Below, piece after piece: positions 44,610-53,260 of a stretch of 64,000 bases of DNA. The notes under the pieces were generated by a model. That model did no database searches. It saw only the letters and a program-made list of their open reading frames with translations, and had not been told where the DNA came from. Source of the DNA: Candidatus Desulfosporosinus nitrosoreducens (GTDB lineage: Bacteria; Bacillota; Desulfitobacteriia; Desulfitobacteriales; Desulfitobacteriaceae); the NCBI RefSeq assembly GCF_030954495.1, contig NZ_JAVHUW010000073.1, forward strand, positions 101,137-165,136. The letters are read 5' to 3'. The position numbers and the translations under genes were made by a program. Position 1 is the first letter of the stretch; each line of letters begins with the position of its first letter.

Positions 44610-44981
44610 CTAAACTTGCTCATCGAATATTAGGCTGCTTTTTTGATTAAAGGAATTAAAAATTTCCAGCATTCGTTCCGGTGTAATTTCCTCCAGAACT
44701 TCTCCATTGGTTTCATCAATGATTTTAATCATAAAGCCCTGGCGGGATTTCTTGTTAACGCTGAACTTCAAACGCTTTTTCATTATGCCCATAAGGCGGT
44801 TCATTTTTTCAGCCGCTTTTTCCACTTCCTCGCGGGGTATTTCTTCCCGGGCAGAGGGAATTTCCTGCTTGCGATCAACCACCGGACGAGGGTTTTCCTG
44901 AGAACGTTCTAACTTTTGTCCGGGAAAAGCATCCATGGGGATGATCGTTGTTTGGGTATTAGGTTGAATGGGATTAAACAT
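44610..44981 (-). CDS. FlaG-family protein (copy 2)
   Basis: A 123-residue protein with a Pro/Glu/Arg-rich N-terminal half and a FlaG-like C-terminal domain: LKFSVNKKSRQGFMIKIID and ERMLEIFNSFNQKS. GGAGGTATTAACG precedes the ATG at 44981; a TTG five codons earlier lies inside that site. It is more basic than the copy at 27831-28211 and shares only the domain. Its place between flgL and yviE suggests a role at the hook-filament junction or filament, but this is inference. Confidence 0.8.
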   Translation of the reverse strand: MFNPIQPNTQTTIIPMDAFPGQKLERSQENPRPVVDRKQEIPSAREEIPREEVEKAAEKMNRLMGIMKKRLKFSVNKKSRQGFMIKIIDETNGEVLEEITPERMLEIFNSFNQKSSLIFDEQV

Positions 44982-45031
44982 CGTTAATACCTCCAATCTA
45001 ACACGACTGAACGTACGCTAAACGAATATCT

Positions 45032-45928
45032 TTATTGCATAAAATCCACCAAAGAGGGCTGAATAATCTTAGCCCCAACAGATAAGGCCGCCTGATAAAC
45101 ATTTTGCTGACTGGTAAAATCCGTGATCGTCTGAGCCATATCGGCATCCTGCACACTTGAAAGATTTGTTTGCAGACTAAGCGAGGTGGAATCCAACTGG
45201 CTCTGGATTGCGGTTACCCGGTTAATACGGGCCCCCAAATCCGAGTTCAGGTCGATAACAGTATTTACGTTATCGTCGATCGTCCCCAAGAGATTGCTGA
45301 CAGTCGTTGAGTCATTGCTCCTTAAGGCCGTGCTCAGCCTATTAAGAGTATCCAAGATTCCGCCGCTGCCATTAAGACTTGTTCCATTCCCAAAAAGCTT
45401 TAGGCCATTGACAGAAACGGGAATACTCAAATTATTGCCCACTTCAAACATGATAGGGTTGCCATTGGCCGTGGAGGTGCTCCCATCGGCAGGTATAAGC
45501 TGCTGATCTGTGGCGGTGCCGGAAAACATATATTTTGAACCTACTTGCGAGTTGGCCATCATCTTTATTTGCTCGGTAAGTTGATCAACTTCATCGGCCA
45601 CCGCGCTTTGATCGCTCGTATCCAAGGTACCGTTGGACCCTTCTACCGCAAGATCTCTCACCCGCTGCATCATTGACGTGATATTTTGCAGGGCGCCTTC
45701 CGTGGTATTCATGAACTGTAAGGCCCCATCGGCATTGCTCGACCACTGTGTGACGGCGGCAATATTGCCTTTAATTGTCATTACACTTTGAATTCCGGCC
45801 GGATCATCCGAAGGTTTATTAATTTTATGCCCTGTAGCAAGCTGATTTTGCAAATTATCCATTTTCTGCTCTGCCGCTTGCAAATTGCGCAATAAATCCT
45901 GACTCATCATTCTGCTGGTTATCCGCAT
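45032..45928 (-). CDS. flgL: flagellar hook-filament junction protein FlgL (HAP3)
   Basis: A 298-residue flagellin-like protein. MRITSRMMSQDLLRNLQ at the start, KINKPSDDPAG near 36-46 and the C-terminal SSVQDADMAQTITDF are FlgL marks. With FlgK it links hook to filament. It follows flgK by 13 bases. FlgN, encoded two genes upstream, is its chaperone. Confidence 0.96.
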   Translation of the reverse strand: MRITSRMMSQDLLRNLQAAEQKMDNLQNQLATGHKINKPSDDPAGIQSVMTIKGNIAAVTQWSSNADGALQFMNTTEGALQNITSMMQRVRDLAVEGSNGTLDTSDQSAVADEVDQLTEQIKMMANSQVGSKYMFSGTATDQQLIPADGSTSTANGNPIMFEVGNNLSIPVSVNGLKLFGNGTSLNGSGGILDTLNRLSTALRSNDSTTVSNLLGTIDDNVNTVIDLNSDLGARINRVTAIQSQLDSTSLSLQTNLSSVQDADMAQTITDFTSQQNVYQAALSVGAKIIQPSLVDFMQ

Positions 45929-45941
45929 TGAAATTTCACCT

Positions 45942-47489
45942 CTATTTTGTCATTCCCATATTTAATATGGAGTCAAGCATGTTATCCATCATTGTTACCA
46001 TCCGGGCTGCCGCCGCATAAGACTTTTGGTACTGAATAAGATTCGTCATTTCCTCATCAAGGGATACGCCCGAGATAGACTCTCTTTGATTCGCGGCATT
46101 TGTGACCAGGACGTCTTCTCCCGCTTTCATGCGAGTAGCTTGCTGCACGTCCACACCGAGCTTGGCAACATTGGCCGAATAATAATTGCCTAACGAGGTC
46201 CCGGAAACCGGAGCTGCAATTAAACCGTTCAAAGCGTTCCAACCTGTCGATAATGAGGAAATTTTCTGAGCGATGGTGCCGTCTCCCGCAGTTATAATCG
46301 ATGTCAAGGCCCCAGTCGCAATTTTATCCGGCTGATCCGCAATATCCGGGTTAAGGTTTATCGTCGCAGCCGTGACCACAGGGAGCCCGGTAGTGCTGTC
46401 CGTCCCTCCGGAGCTCGATGTGAAAAAATCTATCCCAATCGTTTTCGTACTGTCCAAGGGATCTGTTTGTGTCGCCGCGACCAACCCTTGACCTGTCCGA
46501 TGAATCGCATTGATGGATGTGGCAATAGCCTGGGCCAATGTATCCAGTTGCCCTTGAAAACTCGGAAGATAACTGTCGCGGACTTCCAAATCCGCTTCTA
46601 ATGTCCCAAGATTAGTTCCCAGATCGACACTCGAACCGGTTGTATCATCACTCCAAACGACCTGCGAAAACCCGGTCGTTGAATCTTGCGGCGGCGGGTC
46701 CTCCAGGGTGCGCACCGTCGTACCGTCCACCAGGGTATTAGCGGTAGAGCTGTCGTTCCCGATAATTATTTTATAATTGTTGACGGTGCGGTCAGTGAAA
46801 TTCGTATCCTTGCTCTCCACAACCTTGACATTAACAATTTGCGAGAGCTCGTCTACGAGAGAATCGCGCTGATCCTTCAGATCATTGGGATTATCCCCGG
46901 CTACTTCCGCCGATTTGATTTGAGCATTCAATTCACCGATTTGCTGTGCGTAAGTGTTGATTTGAGTAATCTGCACATTAATCGAAGAATTCAAATCGTT
47001 CTGCTGATCGGTTACCTGCTGGGAAAGATTGTGGAAGGTATCCGTCAGTTCCTGAGCCCGCTCGCTCACGACGGAACGCGCTCCCTCATTTTCCGGGTCA
47101 TTGGACAAATCGCTCCAGGCCGTCCAAAACTGGCTCATATCGTCGCTCAGGCTGTTATCCGAAGGCTCGTTCAAGATGTTCTGGATATTATTAAGGCTGT
47201 CTTCCTTGGCTCCCCAGTATTGCTGTTTGGAAGTTTCCGAGCGGAATTGGCTGTCCACAAAGGCATCCCTGGCGCGGGTAATTGTGTTTAAGTCAGTTCC
47301 TGTACCAAGGGACAGATTTTTTCCGGAACCCAAAATCGTATAAGGCGTTGATGCCGCCAAAATAGGAGTCTGTCTTGTATAACCTGCCGTATTGGCGTTG
47401 GAAATATTATTTCCCGTAACGTCTAAAGCAAGCTGCTGCGAGTTAAGGGCTCTTTGGGAAAGCTCCAAGCCAAAAAAGGTCGATGTCAT
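45942..47489 (-). CDS. flgK: flagellar hook-filament junction protein FlgK (HAP1)
   Basis: A 515-residue protein. The N-terminal FGLELSQRALNSQQLALDVTGNNISNANT and C-terminal GVSLDEEMTNLIQYQKSYAA segments are characteristic of FlgK. The centre (about 100-430) is variable and Ser/Thr/Asp-rich. GGAGGGTTTAAAAAAT precedes the chosen ATG, which starts 5 bases after the flgN stop. An upstream TTG falls inside the ribosome site. Part of flgM-flgN-flgK-flgL. Confidence 0.96.
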   Translation of the reverse strand: MTSTFFGLELSQRALNSQQLALDVTGNNISNANTAGYTRQTPILAASTPYTILGSGKNLSLGTGTDLNTITRARDAFVDSQFRSETSKQQYWGAKEDSLNNIQNILNEPSDNSLSDDMSQFWTAWSDLSNDPENEGARSVVSERAQELTDTFHNLSQQVTDQQNDLNSSINVQITQINTYAQQIGELNAQIKSAEVAGDNPNDLKDQRDSLVDELSQIVNVKVVESKDTNFTDRTVNNYKIIIGNDSSTANTLVDGTTVRTLEDPPPQDSTTGFSQVVWSDDTTGSSVDLGTNLGTLEADLEVRDSYLPSFQGQLDTLAQAIATSINAIHRTGQGLVAATQTDPLDSTKTIGIDFFTSSSGGTDSTTGLPVVTAATINLNPDIADQPDKIATGALTSIITAGDGTIAQKISSLSTGWNALNGLIAAPVSGTSLGNYYSANVAKLGVDVQQATRMKAGEDVLVTNAANQRESISGVSLDEEMTNLIQYQKSYAAAARMVTMMDNMLDSILNMGMTK

Positions 47490-47494
47490 ATTTT

Positions 47495-47977
47495 TTAAAC
47501 CCTCCAATCCAAAAGGTGTACTGATTTGTTTCCGTCCTTCTCCTTACGGCCCGGATATGTATAGGTGCTTTTTTCCTGGTGAGTTATCATGCCTAAAGTA
47601 AAATCAACAATTTTCATGGCCTGTTGGAGCAGCTGGCTGTTGAGCTCATGAATCTCTTTTAAACCGCCTACAACTCCCTCCAGTTCCTGGCGCACTTCCT
47701 GAAGAAGCGGAAAATGTTCCGCTAATTCCGCTAAAGTGAGGTCTTCCGGAGTTTTACCCAAAGCACGTCCGATCTGCTCGGCCCAGGCAAGGCGTTCTCT
47801 TTCAAGATGACCTGCTTCAAGCAAGAGCTGTTCTTCCAGCCCTGTCGCCACCTCAATCTCCTGCAGATTATTCGCCAGCAAAGCCCTTTGTTTGCGCTTT
47901 TCAAGGCTGAGAAGCTTTCCATAGAGTGAGACTTGTTTCTTTAAGTTGTCATTCAAATTCTGCAGTACTTCAGTCAA
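47495..47977 (-). CDS. flgN: flagellar export chaperone FlgN
   Basis: A 160-residue protein that is mostly long charged helices (LLSLEKRKQRALLANNLQEIE and similar), typical of FlgN, the chaperone of FlgK and FlgL. The last about 30 residues are basic and probably flexible. TTG start preceded by AGGGAGGAG. It lies between flgM and flgK, the normal order. Confidence 0.9.
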   Translation of the reverse strand: MTEVLQNLNDNLKKQVSLYGKLLSLEKRKQRALLANNLQEIEVATGLEEQLLLEAGHLERERLAWAEQIGRALGKTPEDLTLAELAEHFPLLQEVRQELEGVVGGLKEIHELNSQLLQQAMKIVDFTLGMITHQEKSTYTYPGRKEKDGNKSVHLLDWRV

Positions 47978-48004
47978 GGAAATCTCCTCCCTTTAAAGTT
48001 GGCC

Positions 48005-48277
48005 CTAAAATTTCGGCGCAAGTATATTTGCCGCAATCCTTTGTCCGTCAACCCGAAACTTTCCGGACTCAATTTGCTCAGAAAGTGTCCGCACTTTATC
48101 CTCGCGTATTGAAGGAGCTTCTTTGGCCTTCTGAAGCAGCGTCTGGAAAGTCTGCCCCTTATCGGAAACAGCCAATTTATCTCCCTCAGAAGAGTTCTTT
48201 TTCTTCTCTGCTTGATTGGCCCGGTTTGTTGCTTGGATACCGGTTATAACAGACAGGGATGCAGGGTCTATTTTCAT
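48005..48277 (-). CDS. flgM: anti-sigma-28 factor FlgM
   Basis: A 90-residue protein. The unfolded, Lys/Asn/Ser-rich N-terminal part is followed by the C-terminal sigma-binding helices (VRTLSEQIESGKFRVDGQRIAANIL), a clear FlgM ending. FlgM holds SigD (784-1542) inactive until it is exported through the finished hook. GTGGAGTGAACGA precedes the ATG at 48277. It heads the flgM-flgN-flgK-flgL-flaG2-yviE-fliW-csrA run. Confidence 0.93.
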   Translation of the reverse strand: MKIDPASLSVITGIQATNRANQAEKKKNSSEGDKLAVSDKGQTFQTLLQKAKEAPSIREDKVRTLSEQIESGKFRVDGQRIAANILAPKF

Positions 48278-48310
48278 TTCGTTCACTCCACATTTAAAGT
48301 CTTACTTAAG

Positions 48311-48338
48311 ATATCGAAAACGCTTAGCCAAAACTATA
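48311..48338 (-). promoter_or_regulatory. candidate sigma-28 promoter of flgM
   Basis: Minus strand TATA, 16 bases, TTCGATAT. The -10 matches six of eight SigD positions, while the -35 has a mismatch. It lies 34 bases before the flgM start. Confidence 0.4.
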
Positions 48339-48454
48339 GGGGAATTTCTGCTCTATAACATCTCTTTATGGTATTTCTAAATTTAATGGGACTTTTAGGC
48401 CGTTTATATATCATGTCATATTAATTTCAAGAGCACAATGACCTCTTATTTTTC

Positions 48455-48487
48455 AGCCATTGCTTTAATCAAATGGCTTTTTTTAAT
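48455..48487 (+). terminator. orphan plus-strand terminator
   Basis: Stem AGCCATT / AATGGCT followed by seven or more T on the plus strand. No plus-strand gene lies upstream (flgM is divergent), so it may end a small RNA or block antisense transcription into motAB. On the minus strand it lacks a U tract. Confidence 0.55.
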
Positions 48488-48505
48488 ACCGCTGTGCAAA
48501 TCCCA

Positions 48506-48546
48506 GGACTATACTTATAGTCCCTCTTCCCTTTTTCCTGTATAAT
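48506..48546 (+). promoter_or_regulatory. operator-like palindrome with candidate sigma-A -10 before motA
   Basis: A perfect 8-bp inverted repeat GGACTATA-CT-TATAGTCC (48506-48523) ends where the -35 of a TATAAT at 48541-48546 would lie. This is the layout of a repressor or activator site over a sigma-A promoter. Which protein binds is unknown. Confidence 0.45.
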
Positions 48547-48565
48547 AAAGTGTAAAATATGGGAC

Positions 48566-48593
48566 TAAGGAATTGGGCAGAAAATGTCGATAT
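48566..48593 (+). promoter_or_regulatory. candidate sigma-28 promoter of motAB
   Basis: TAAG, 16 bases, GTCGATAT on the plus strand; two mismatches from the SigD consensus. It would start motAB transcription about 115 bases before motA. A GGGAGG at 48630 in this leader lacks a convincing gene behind it. Confidence 0.6.
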
Positions 48594-48711
48594 AATTTCT
48601 ATAAGGTGCTTACTCAGTGAATAATAGCAAGGGAGGTACGTCGCAATTCCAAATTCAAGAGCTGGATCGTAGTCCAAGCTTTATAAAAACTGGAGTGTGG
48701 CAAACAAAACC

Positions 48712-49521
48712 ATGGATTTATCAACAGTTATAGGGCTTATTGCCGGAATCGGGGCATTGCTTGCCGGGTATTTATTAGAAGGGGGAAGCGTCAGCGCTCT
48801 GGGGCAATTTTCCGCTGCCTGCATTGTTTTCGGCGGGACAGCCGGAGCAGTTATTACCAGTTTTCCTCTCTCCTCTCTCAAAAACCTTCCCAATTGGTTA
48901 AAAGTCGCGTTTACTTCTCAGTCCTTTGGGACTGCCGAGGCCTATGAAACCCTTGTGCGTTTCGCCGAGAAAGCGCGGCGCGAAGGTCTGCTCAGTCTCG
49001 AACAGGAGCTGGAAAGCGTAACTGACCGTTTTACCCGCCAGGGTATGCAGCTCGTCATAGATGGGACAGATCCCGAAATAACGAAAGAAATTTTGGAGTC
49101 CGATATCGCTGTTTTGGAAAAACGGCACAAAGTTGGCATAAACGTCTTCGAAGCCGCCGGTGGTTTTGCTCCGACACTGGGGATCATTGGAACAGTTATG
49201 GGGCTGGTTAAAGTCTTGGGTAATTTATCGGACCCTAACGAACTCTCCAAATCTATCGCGGCGGCTTTCATCGCCACTCTCTACGGGGTATCTTCCGCCA
49301 ACCTGATCTATCTGCCGCTTGCCACTAAACTTAAAATGAAAGATAAACAAGAAGTCGCTTCCATGGAAATGATTCTTGACGGTATTTTATCCATCCAAGC
49401 GGGCGAAAATCCTGCTATCCTTAAAGAAAAGTTAAAGACCCATATAGGGTCAATCACCGAAGCAAAAAATGAAGAGGGTTCGGGAGCTCCCAGCGGTTCC
49501 CCTGCTATGGAACGGCGATGA
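48712..49521 (+). CDS. motA: flagellar motor stator protein MotA
   Basis: A 269-residue protein with four membrane segments. The start MDLSTVIGLIAGIGALLAGYLLEGG (opening residues) and GGFAPTLGIIGTVMGLVKVL (conserved channel prolines) define MotA. It forms the proton channel with MotB. The ATG at 48712 fits the family; a GTG five codons earlier lies only one base from the nearest GGAG, which favours the ATG. Its tail is Ser/Gly/Ala-rich. It overlaps motB by 4 bases. Confidence 0.95.
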   Translation: MDLSTVIGLIAGIGALLAGYLLEGGSVSALGQFSAACIVFGGTAGAVITSFPLSSLKNLPNWLKVAFTSQSFGTAEAYETLVRFAEKARREGLLSLEQELESVTDRFTRQGMQLVIDGTDPEITKEILESDIAVLEKRHKVGINVFEAAGGFAPTLGIIGTVMGLVKVLGNLSDPNELSKSIAAAFIATLYGVSSANLIYLPLATKLKMKDKQEVASMEMILDGILSIQAGENPAILKEKLKTHIGSITEAKNEEGSGAPSGSPAMERR

Positions 49522-50402
49522 GCAGAAAACGCGAACAGGAAGTAGAAAAGGACAACGGCGAGCGCTGGCTCCTTACTTATTCGGATCTCATTACCTTACT
49601 TATGATTTTCTTCGTTGTTCTTTATTCCATGAGTAAAATTGACGCCCAACGCTTTCAGGCTATCGCCGAGTCTCTGAACAAAGCCCTTGGCGGAGGCACT
49701 CCCGCCAAGATCGAATTGGCGAATAGTCCGACCGGGCCTTCCCTCTTTCAAACGGGCACCCCTTCGTCGCAAGCCACAGTTCCCGGCAAAGGAACCAATC
49801 CCAACAATACGACCTATACCGACCCCGCGGCGAGCACAAACAATTCCAAAGCGGGGCAGGGAAATGCCGATGAGGAAAAAATGAGCATCGAAGAGATCAA
49901 GGCTAAGCTGGATAAATTCGCCGCGGACAACAACATTCAAACTAAATTAATAACCTCAATTGAAGAACGGGGTCTTGTGGTCAGCCTGCAAGAGACTTTG
50001 CTCTTTGAAAGCGGCTCAGCCGATATTACGGCACACGCCCGGGATATTCTGGAAAAGGTTACAACCGTTTTAGCTTCATCTCCTAATCAGATCAGGGTCG
50101 AAGGGCATACCGACAATCTGCCGATTCATACCTCTCAATTCGCCAACAACTGGGAGCTCTCTGTGCTCCGTGCCACTAATGTGGTGGAGATCCTGCAAAA
50201 AGACGGCATAACCCCGGACCGGCTTTCCGCGACAGGCTACGGAGAATACCGGCCCATAGCCTCTAATGATACGGAGGAAGGGCGGGCGCAAAACCGCCGC
50301 ATCGACCTGATTATCCTTCGTTCTAAATACGATGTCACCGAACCGTCTAATCTGGCCCCAGCCTCTGATTCGCTAGCCCCAGTCCCTGCCGTCAAACCTT
50401 AA
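49518..50402 (+). CDS. motB: flagellar motor stator protein MotB
   Basis: A 294-residue protein: one membrane helix (about 24-45) with the essential proton-carrying D23 at WLLTYSDLITLL, a plug and Asn/Thr/Ser-rich linker, then an OmpA-like peptidoglycan-binding domain (about 145-270) with VEGHTDNLPI and GRAQNRRIDLII. It anchors the stator to the cell wall. It overlaps motA by ATGA. Its stop overlaps the stop of the convergent M28 peptidase gene by two bases (TTAA). Confidence 0.96.
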   Translation: MSRKREQEVEKDNGERWLLTYSDLITLLMIFFVVLYSMSKIDAQRFQAIAESLNKALGGGTPAKIELANSPTGPSLFQTGTPSSQATVPGKGTNPNNTTYTDPAASTNNSKAGQGNADEEKMSIEEIKAKLDKFAADNNIQTKLITSIEERGLVVSLQETLLFESGSADITAHARDILEKVTTVLASSPNQIRVEGHTDNLPIHTSQFANNWELSVLRATNVVEILQKDGITPDRLSATGYGEYRPIASNDTEEGRAQNRRIDLIILRSKYDVTEPSNLAPASDSLAPVPAVKP

Positions 50403-51439
50403 AAAGCCAGGGAATGCACTGCTTGATACAGAATTTGAGTGGCCAGATGAATCTGGTCCGGTTTGAGCAGAGCCGGAATATCTTGAGGGGTGTGGTTTTT
50501 GTTTAACCAGTCCCTGGCCATGATTGTTACCGCCGGAATATTCACCGCGTTAAAGCTGACGGAATCACTGTTATGTCCTCCCGTGGGTGTGAGTAGAGCA
50601 CTTGCTCCACAATTTGCGGCGGCTTGGCGCACTGTCTCTACGGCAAGATTATCTCTATCCGCCCAGAGCGCAAAATCTCCGATTGTGCCATTGCCTACGG
50701 TATCCGCATTAAAAACCGCTTTAATTTGGTTCAAGGGAAACGAAGGGTTTTGGACAAAGGCTTCAGACCCCACATATCCCATCTCTTCGGCGCTCCAAAA
50801 AGCGACGACAAGGGTACGTTTCGGGATTTTCCCTTCACGCAATATCCGCCTCATAACATCCAGAATACACCCGACCCCCGAGGCGTTATCATTTGCTCCA
50901 GGGTAAACTTGGCCTTCAAAAATTCCCAGATGATCATAATGGGCCGAGAGAAGAATTACCTCGCCGGCATTTTCTCCCATTAACCCACCTAACAAATCGG
51001 CGCTTGGAGTTCTTAAATTTCGCTGTTCCCCCGGTCTGAAGGTCAAGCGCCCATTGACCTTCGTTTCTATAACCGGCGGAATGGTAAAGGCTTTAAAAAA
51101 GCCCGTTTCAGGGTCCCCCATTGGCTTTAAACCCAGCATACTTAACTGAGATGAGAGATAGTCCGCCGCTTTGGCCTCCCCCACGGAACCTGCTTTACGG
51201 CCTTGCATTTCCGGGGCTGTTAAAGCGAGGATATCATCCATTGCCGTTCGGTTGAGACTTTCAGAATTCGATTCCGTTTTCGGTTTGGATTTAGGCTCAG
51301 ATGGCAGCAGTAACTCGACCGGCGGATGCCCTACTTCTTTTTTTATCCATTCTTCCCATTGGGCGGGAAAGGTACTCCAAGGCAGAGAGACCGCCCCCAG
51401 GCCAAACAATGTTTTCAAAAAAGCTCTGCGCGTCTGCAT
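50399..51439 (-). CDS. Tat-exported M28-family zinc aminopeptidase
   Basis: A 346-residue protein. The N terminus carries a twin-arginine signal (T-R4-R5-A-F-L-K) and a hydrophobic stretch, so it is probably exported folded. The peptidase M28 core has the zinc ligands in SAHYDHLG, PGANDNASGV, WSAEEMGYVGS, and FNADTVGNG, plus a C-terminal GGHNSDS histidine. It should remove N-terminal amino acids from peptides outside the cell. It is convergent with motB and divergent from the YaaR-like gene. The substrate is unknown. AAAGGATTAATTT precedes the ATG. Confidence 0.9.
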   Translation of the reverse strand: MQTRRAFLKTLFGLGAVSLPWSTFPAQWEEWIKKEVGHPPVELLLPSEPKSKPKTESNSESLNRTAMDDILALTAPEMQGRKAGSVGEAKAADYLSSQLSMLGLKPMGDPETGFFKAFTIPPVIETKVNGRLTFRPGEQRNLRTPSADLLGGLMGENAGEVILLSAHYDHLGIFEGQVYPGANDNASGVGCILDVMRRILREGKIPKRTLVVAFWSAEEMGYVGSEAFVQNPSFPLNQIKAVFNADTVGNGTIGDFALWADRDNLAVETVRQAAANCGASALLTPTGGHNSDSVSFNAVNIPAVTIMARDWLNKNHTPQDIPALLKPDQIHLATQILYQAVHSLAF

Positions 51440-51469
51440 AAATTAATCCTTTCTCAAAGGAGAATGCCC

Positions 51470-51907
51470 ATGTCTATACGTATTGATACGCCCCATCAGG
51501 CCTCGGCTTCCGCTCCCGATTCTCAAAGCTCTTTAGAACGTTCTAATGACTTCAGCGGAGTTTTATCCAAAACGCAAAAACTCCAGCGGATTGAACTGCA
51601 AACCTTTTTCGACCGCTTAGAGACCCAGGGCAAAAAGTTGGCACAATCTTTTTCAATTCGTGATTTAAAAGATTTTCGGGATATGGTAAAAACCTTCCTT
51701 CGTTCAACCTTTGGTCAGAGCCGAAAGATGCAAGAGGAATCCTCCTGGGATTTTCAAGGGCGGCCGAAAATTATGGCAAGAATTTCTAAGATCGACCATG
51801 CTTTGGACGAACTAGGCCAACAACTTCTCGATCAGCAGGCTAAACCCCTTGAAGTTTTAACTAAGATTGATGAGATTCGCGGACTGATTGTTGACCTCTT
51901 CGCCTAG
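51470..51907 (+). CDS. yaaR: YaaR-family (DUF327) protein
   Basis: A 145-residue helical, charged protein. FSGVLSKTQKLQRIELQTFFDRLETQGKKL and LKDFRDMVKTFLRSTFG (parts) match the YaaR/DUF327 family, whose function is unclear but which often lies near flagellar or sporulation genes. The ATG at 51470 has AAAGGAG 7 bases upstream. It starts 30 bases from the divergent M28 peptidase and is followed by cheR on the same strand. Confidence 0.82.
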   Translation: MSIRIDTPHQASASAPDSQSSLERSNDFSGVLSKTQKLQRIELQTFFDRLETQGKKLAQSFSIRDLKDFRDMVKTFLRSTFGQSRKMQEESSWDFQGRPKIMARISKIDHALDELGQQLLDQQAKPLEVLTKIDEIRGLIVDLFA

Positions 51908-52013
51908 AAAATAGGGGCAATACGCTTATTTCCTGTTGTTTGCCGATGTCTTAATGATCAAATCTTCCCGTATACAATAATGATCGCAATTTTGAAAAGA
52001 GAGGTGTCACACT

Positions 52014-52802
52014 TTGGCTTTTGCTCCTATTGCCAACACTTATGAAGATTTTATAAAAGCGTTTCATCCCAAAAGCGGACTCGATCTTAAATTTTATAAA
52101 CAAAACCAAATGCAGCGGCGTATTCTCAGCTTTATGAACTCCCATGGGCACACGGTATTCCCCGAATTTCTCAAAGCTTTGGACACGGATCGGGTTTTAT
52201 ATGATGCTTTCTTCAAACACTTAACCATTAATGTCTCACAGTTTTTCCGCGACGCCAACCAGTGGAAAACTTTGAAAGACTCTATCATTCCTCTGCTCCT
52301 GCAAAGCAAAAATCCTTTGAAATTGTGGAGTGCCGGGTGTTCCAGCGGACAAGAGCCTTACTCTCTGGCCATGACTTTGCTGGAGTATTTCCCCAGTGCC
52401 AAATTCACCGTCATAGGATCGGACATCGACGTCAATGTCCTGACACAGGCCAAAGAGGGTCTCTATAAACAAAATGATTTTGCCAGCACTCCTCCTGAAT
52501 TCCTGCAAAAATATTTTACCTTAACTGACAAAGGGTATCAAATTAAAGACTCCGTCAAACGCCTGGTCACTTTCCAACACCAGAATCTTCTTACCGACCA
52601 TTTTCAGTCGGGTTTTGACTTTATCGCCTGCCGCAACGTCGTCATTTATTTTACCGATGAAGCGAAAGAGATGCTCTATTCAAAATTCACGGATGCCTTA
52701 AGACCGGGAGGAGTTCTGTTTACCGGAAGCACGGAGCATCTCTTTGGGATGAAACACCTCGGCCTGAAGTCTGTCTCCTCATTCTTTTATCAAAAACAGT
52801 AA
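52014..52802 (+). CDS. cheR: chemoreceptor methyltransferase CheR
   Basis: A 262-residue protein. The all-helical N domain (about 5-75) is followed by the SAM-dependent methyltransferase domain, with LWSAGCSSGQEPYSLAM binding SAM and IACRNVVIYF near 212-222. It methylates receptor glutamates, opposing CheB. TTG start preceded by AGAGGTGTCACACT. It is placed well outside the main che operon, downstream of motAB. Confidence 0.95.
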   Translation: MAFAPIANTYEDFIKAFHPKSGLDLKFYKQNQMQRRILSFMNSHGHTVFPEFLKALDTDRVLYDAFFKHLTINVSQFFRDANQWKTLKDSIIPLLLQSKNPLKLWSAGCSSGQEPYSLAMTLLEYFPSAKFTVIGSDIDVNVLTQAKEGLYKQNDFASTPPEFLQKYFTLTDKGYQIKDSVKRLVTFQHQNLLTDHFQSGFDFIACRNVVIYFTDEAKEMLYSKFTDALRPGGVLFTGSTEHLFGMKHLGLKSVSSFFYQKQ

Positions 52803-52867
52803 TACTCAAAAAGCGTGCTGCCGCACGCGCTCGAAGCAATTATCCTCATTAATACTTTCCTCTACAA

Positions 52868-52910
52868 CGATGAAAAGGAGCCTTGCTCGCAAAAACGAGA
52901 AAGAGCTCCT
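52868..52910. terminator. bidirectional terminator between cheR and a small gene
   Basis: Imperfect inverted repeat, AAGGAGC / GCTCCTT on the outside and CTCG / CGAG inside, between two convergent genes. Runs of T on either side make it usable in both directions. Confidence 0.6.
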
Positions 52911-52937
52911 TCATTATTTCTCTTTGCTGGTCAGCAA

Positions 52938-53126
52938 CTAGGCAAGTGGGCAAATCCTTTCATATTGTTGGATAAACTCTTCTAAAGGATAAGTAACACC
53001 TTTACCATGAACTTCAAGCGATACCTGTTGGTCTTTGGGATTATAACCGATAAACTTCATTCCCAGTAATTTGGCCATTTTGGCTAACTCGATCCGCGCA
53101 CCTCGCCCGAAATCTTTAAATTGCAT
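52938..53126 (-). CDS. small protein of unknown function
   Basis: A 62-residue protein I do not recognise. It is mixed alpha/beta in character: a basic helix (RGARIELAKMAKLLG), a segment like a small beta unit (FIGYNPKDQQVSLEVHGKGVTYPL) and a C-terminal helix. AAAGGGG lies about 10 bases before the ATG at 53126. It is flanked by cheR and a DMT-type transporter gene, with no evident functional link. Confidence 0.6.
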   Translation of the reverse strand: MQFKDFGRGARIELAKMAKLLGMKFIGYNPKDQQVSLEVHGKGVTYPLEEFIQQYERICPLA

Positions 53127-53260
53127 CCAACACACGCCCCTTTTTTTGTCTTATGACTCCAAAAAAGCTATTGGGTTTAGATTATCTTATCTTATTCATA
53201 ATAACCTTGCAACTTTCTTTTTCGGGAAAAAATAAAGCTCATCAGGCTTGTCCAATATCT

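Noticed and set aside
48483..48677. Minus-strand frame of 64 codons between flgM and motA
   Set aside because: No ribosome site, and it covers the palindrome and promoter-like elements of motAB.
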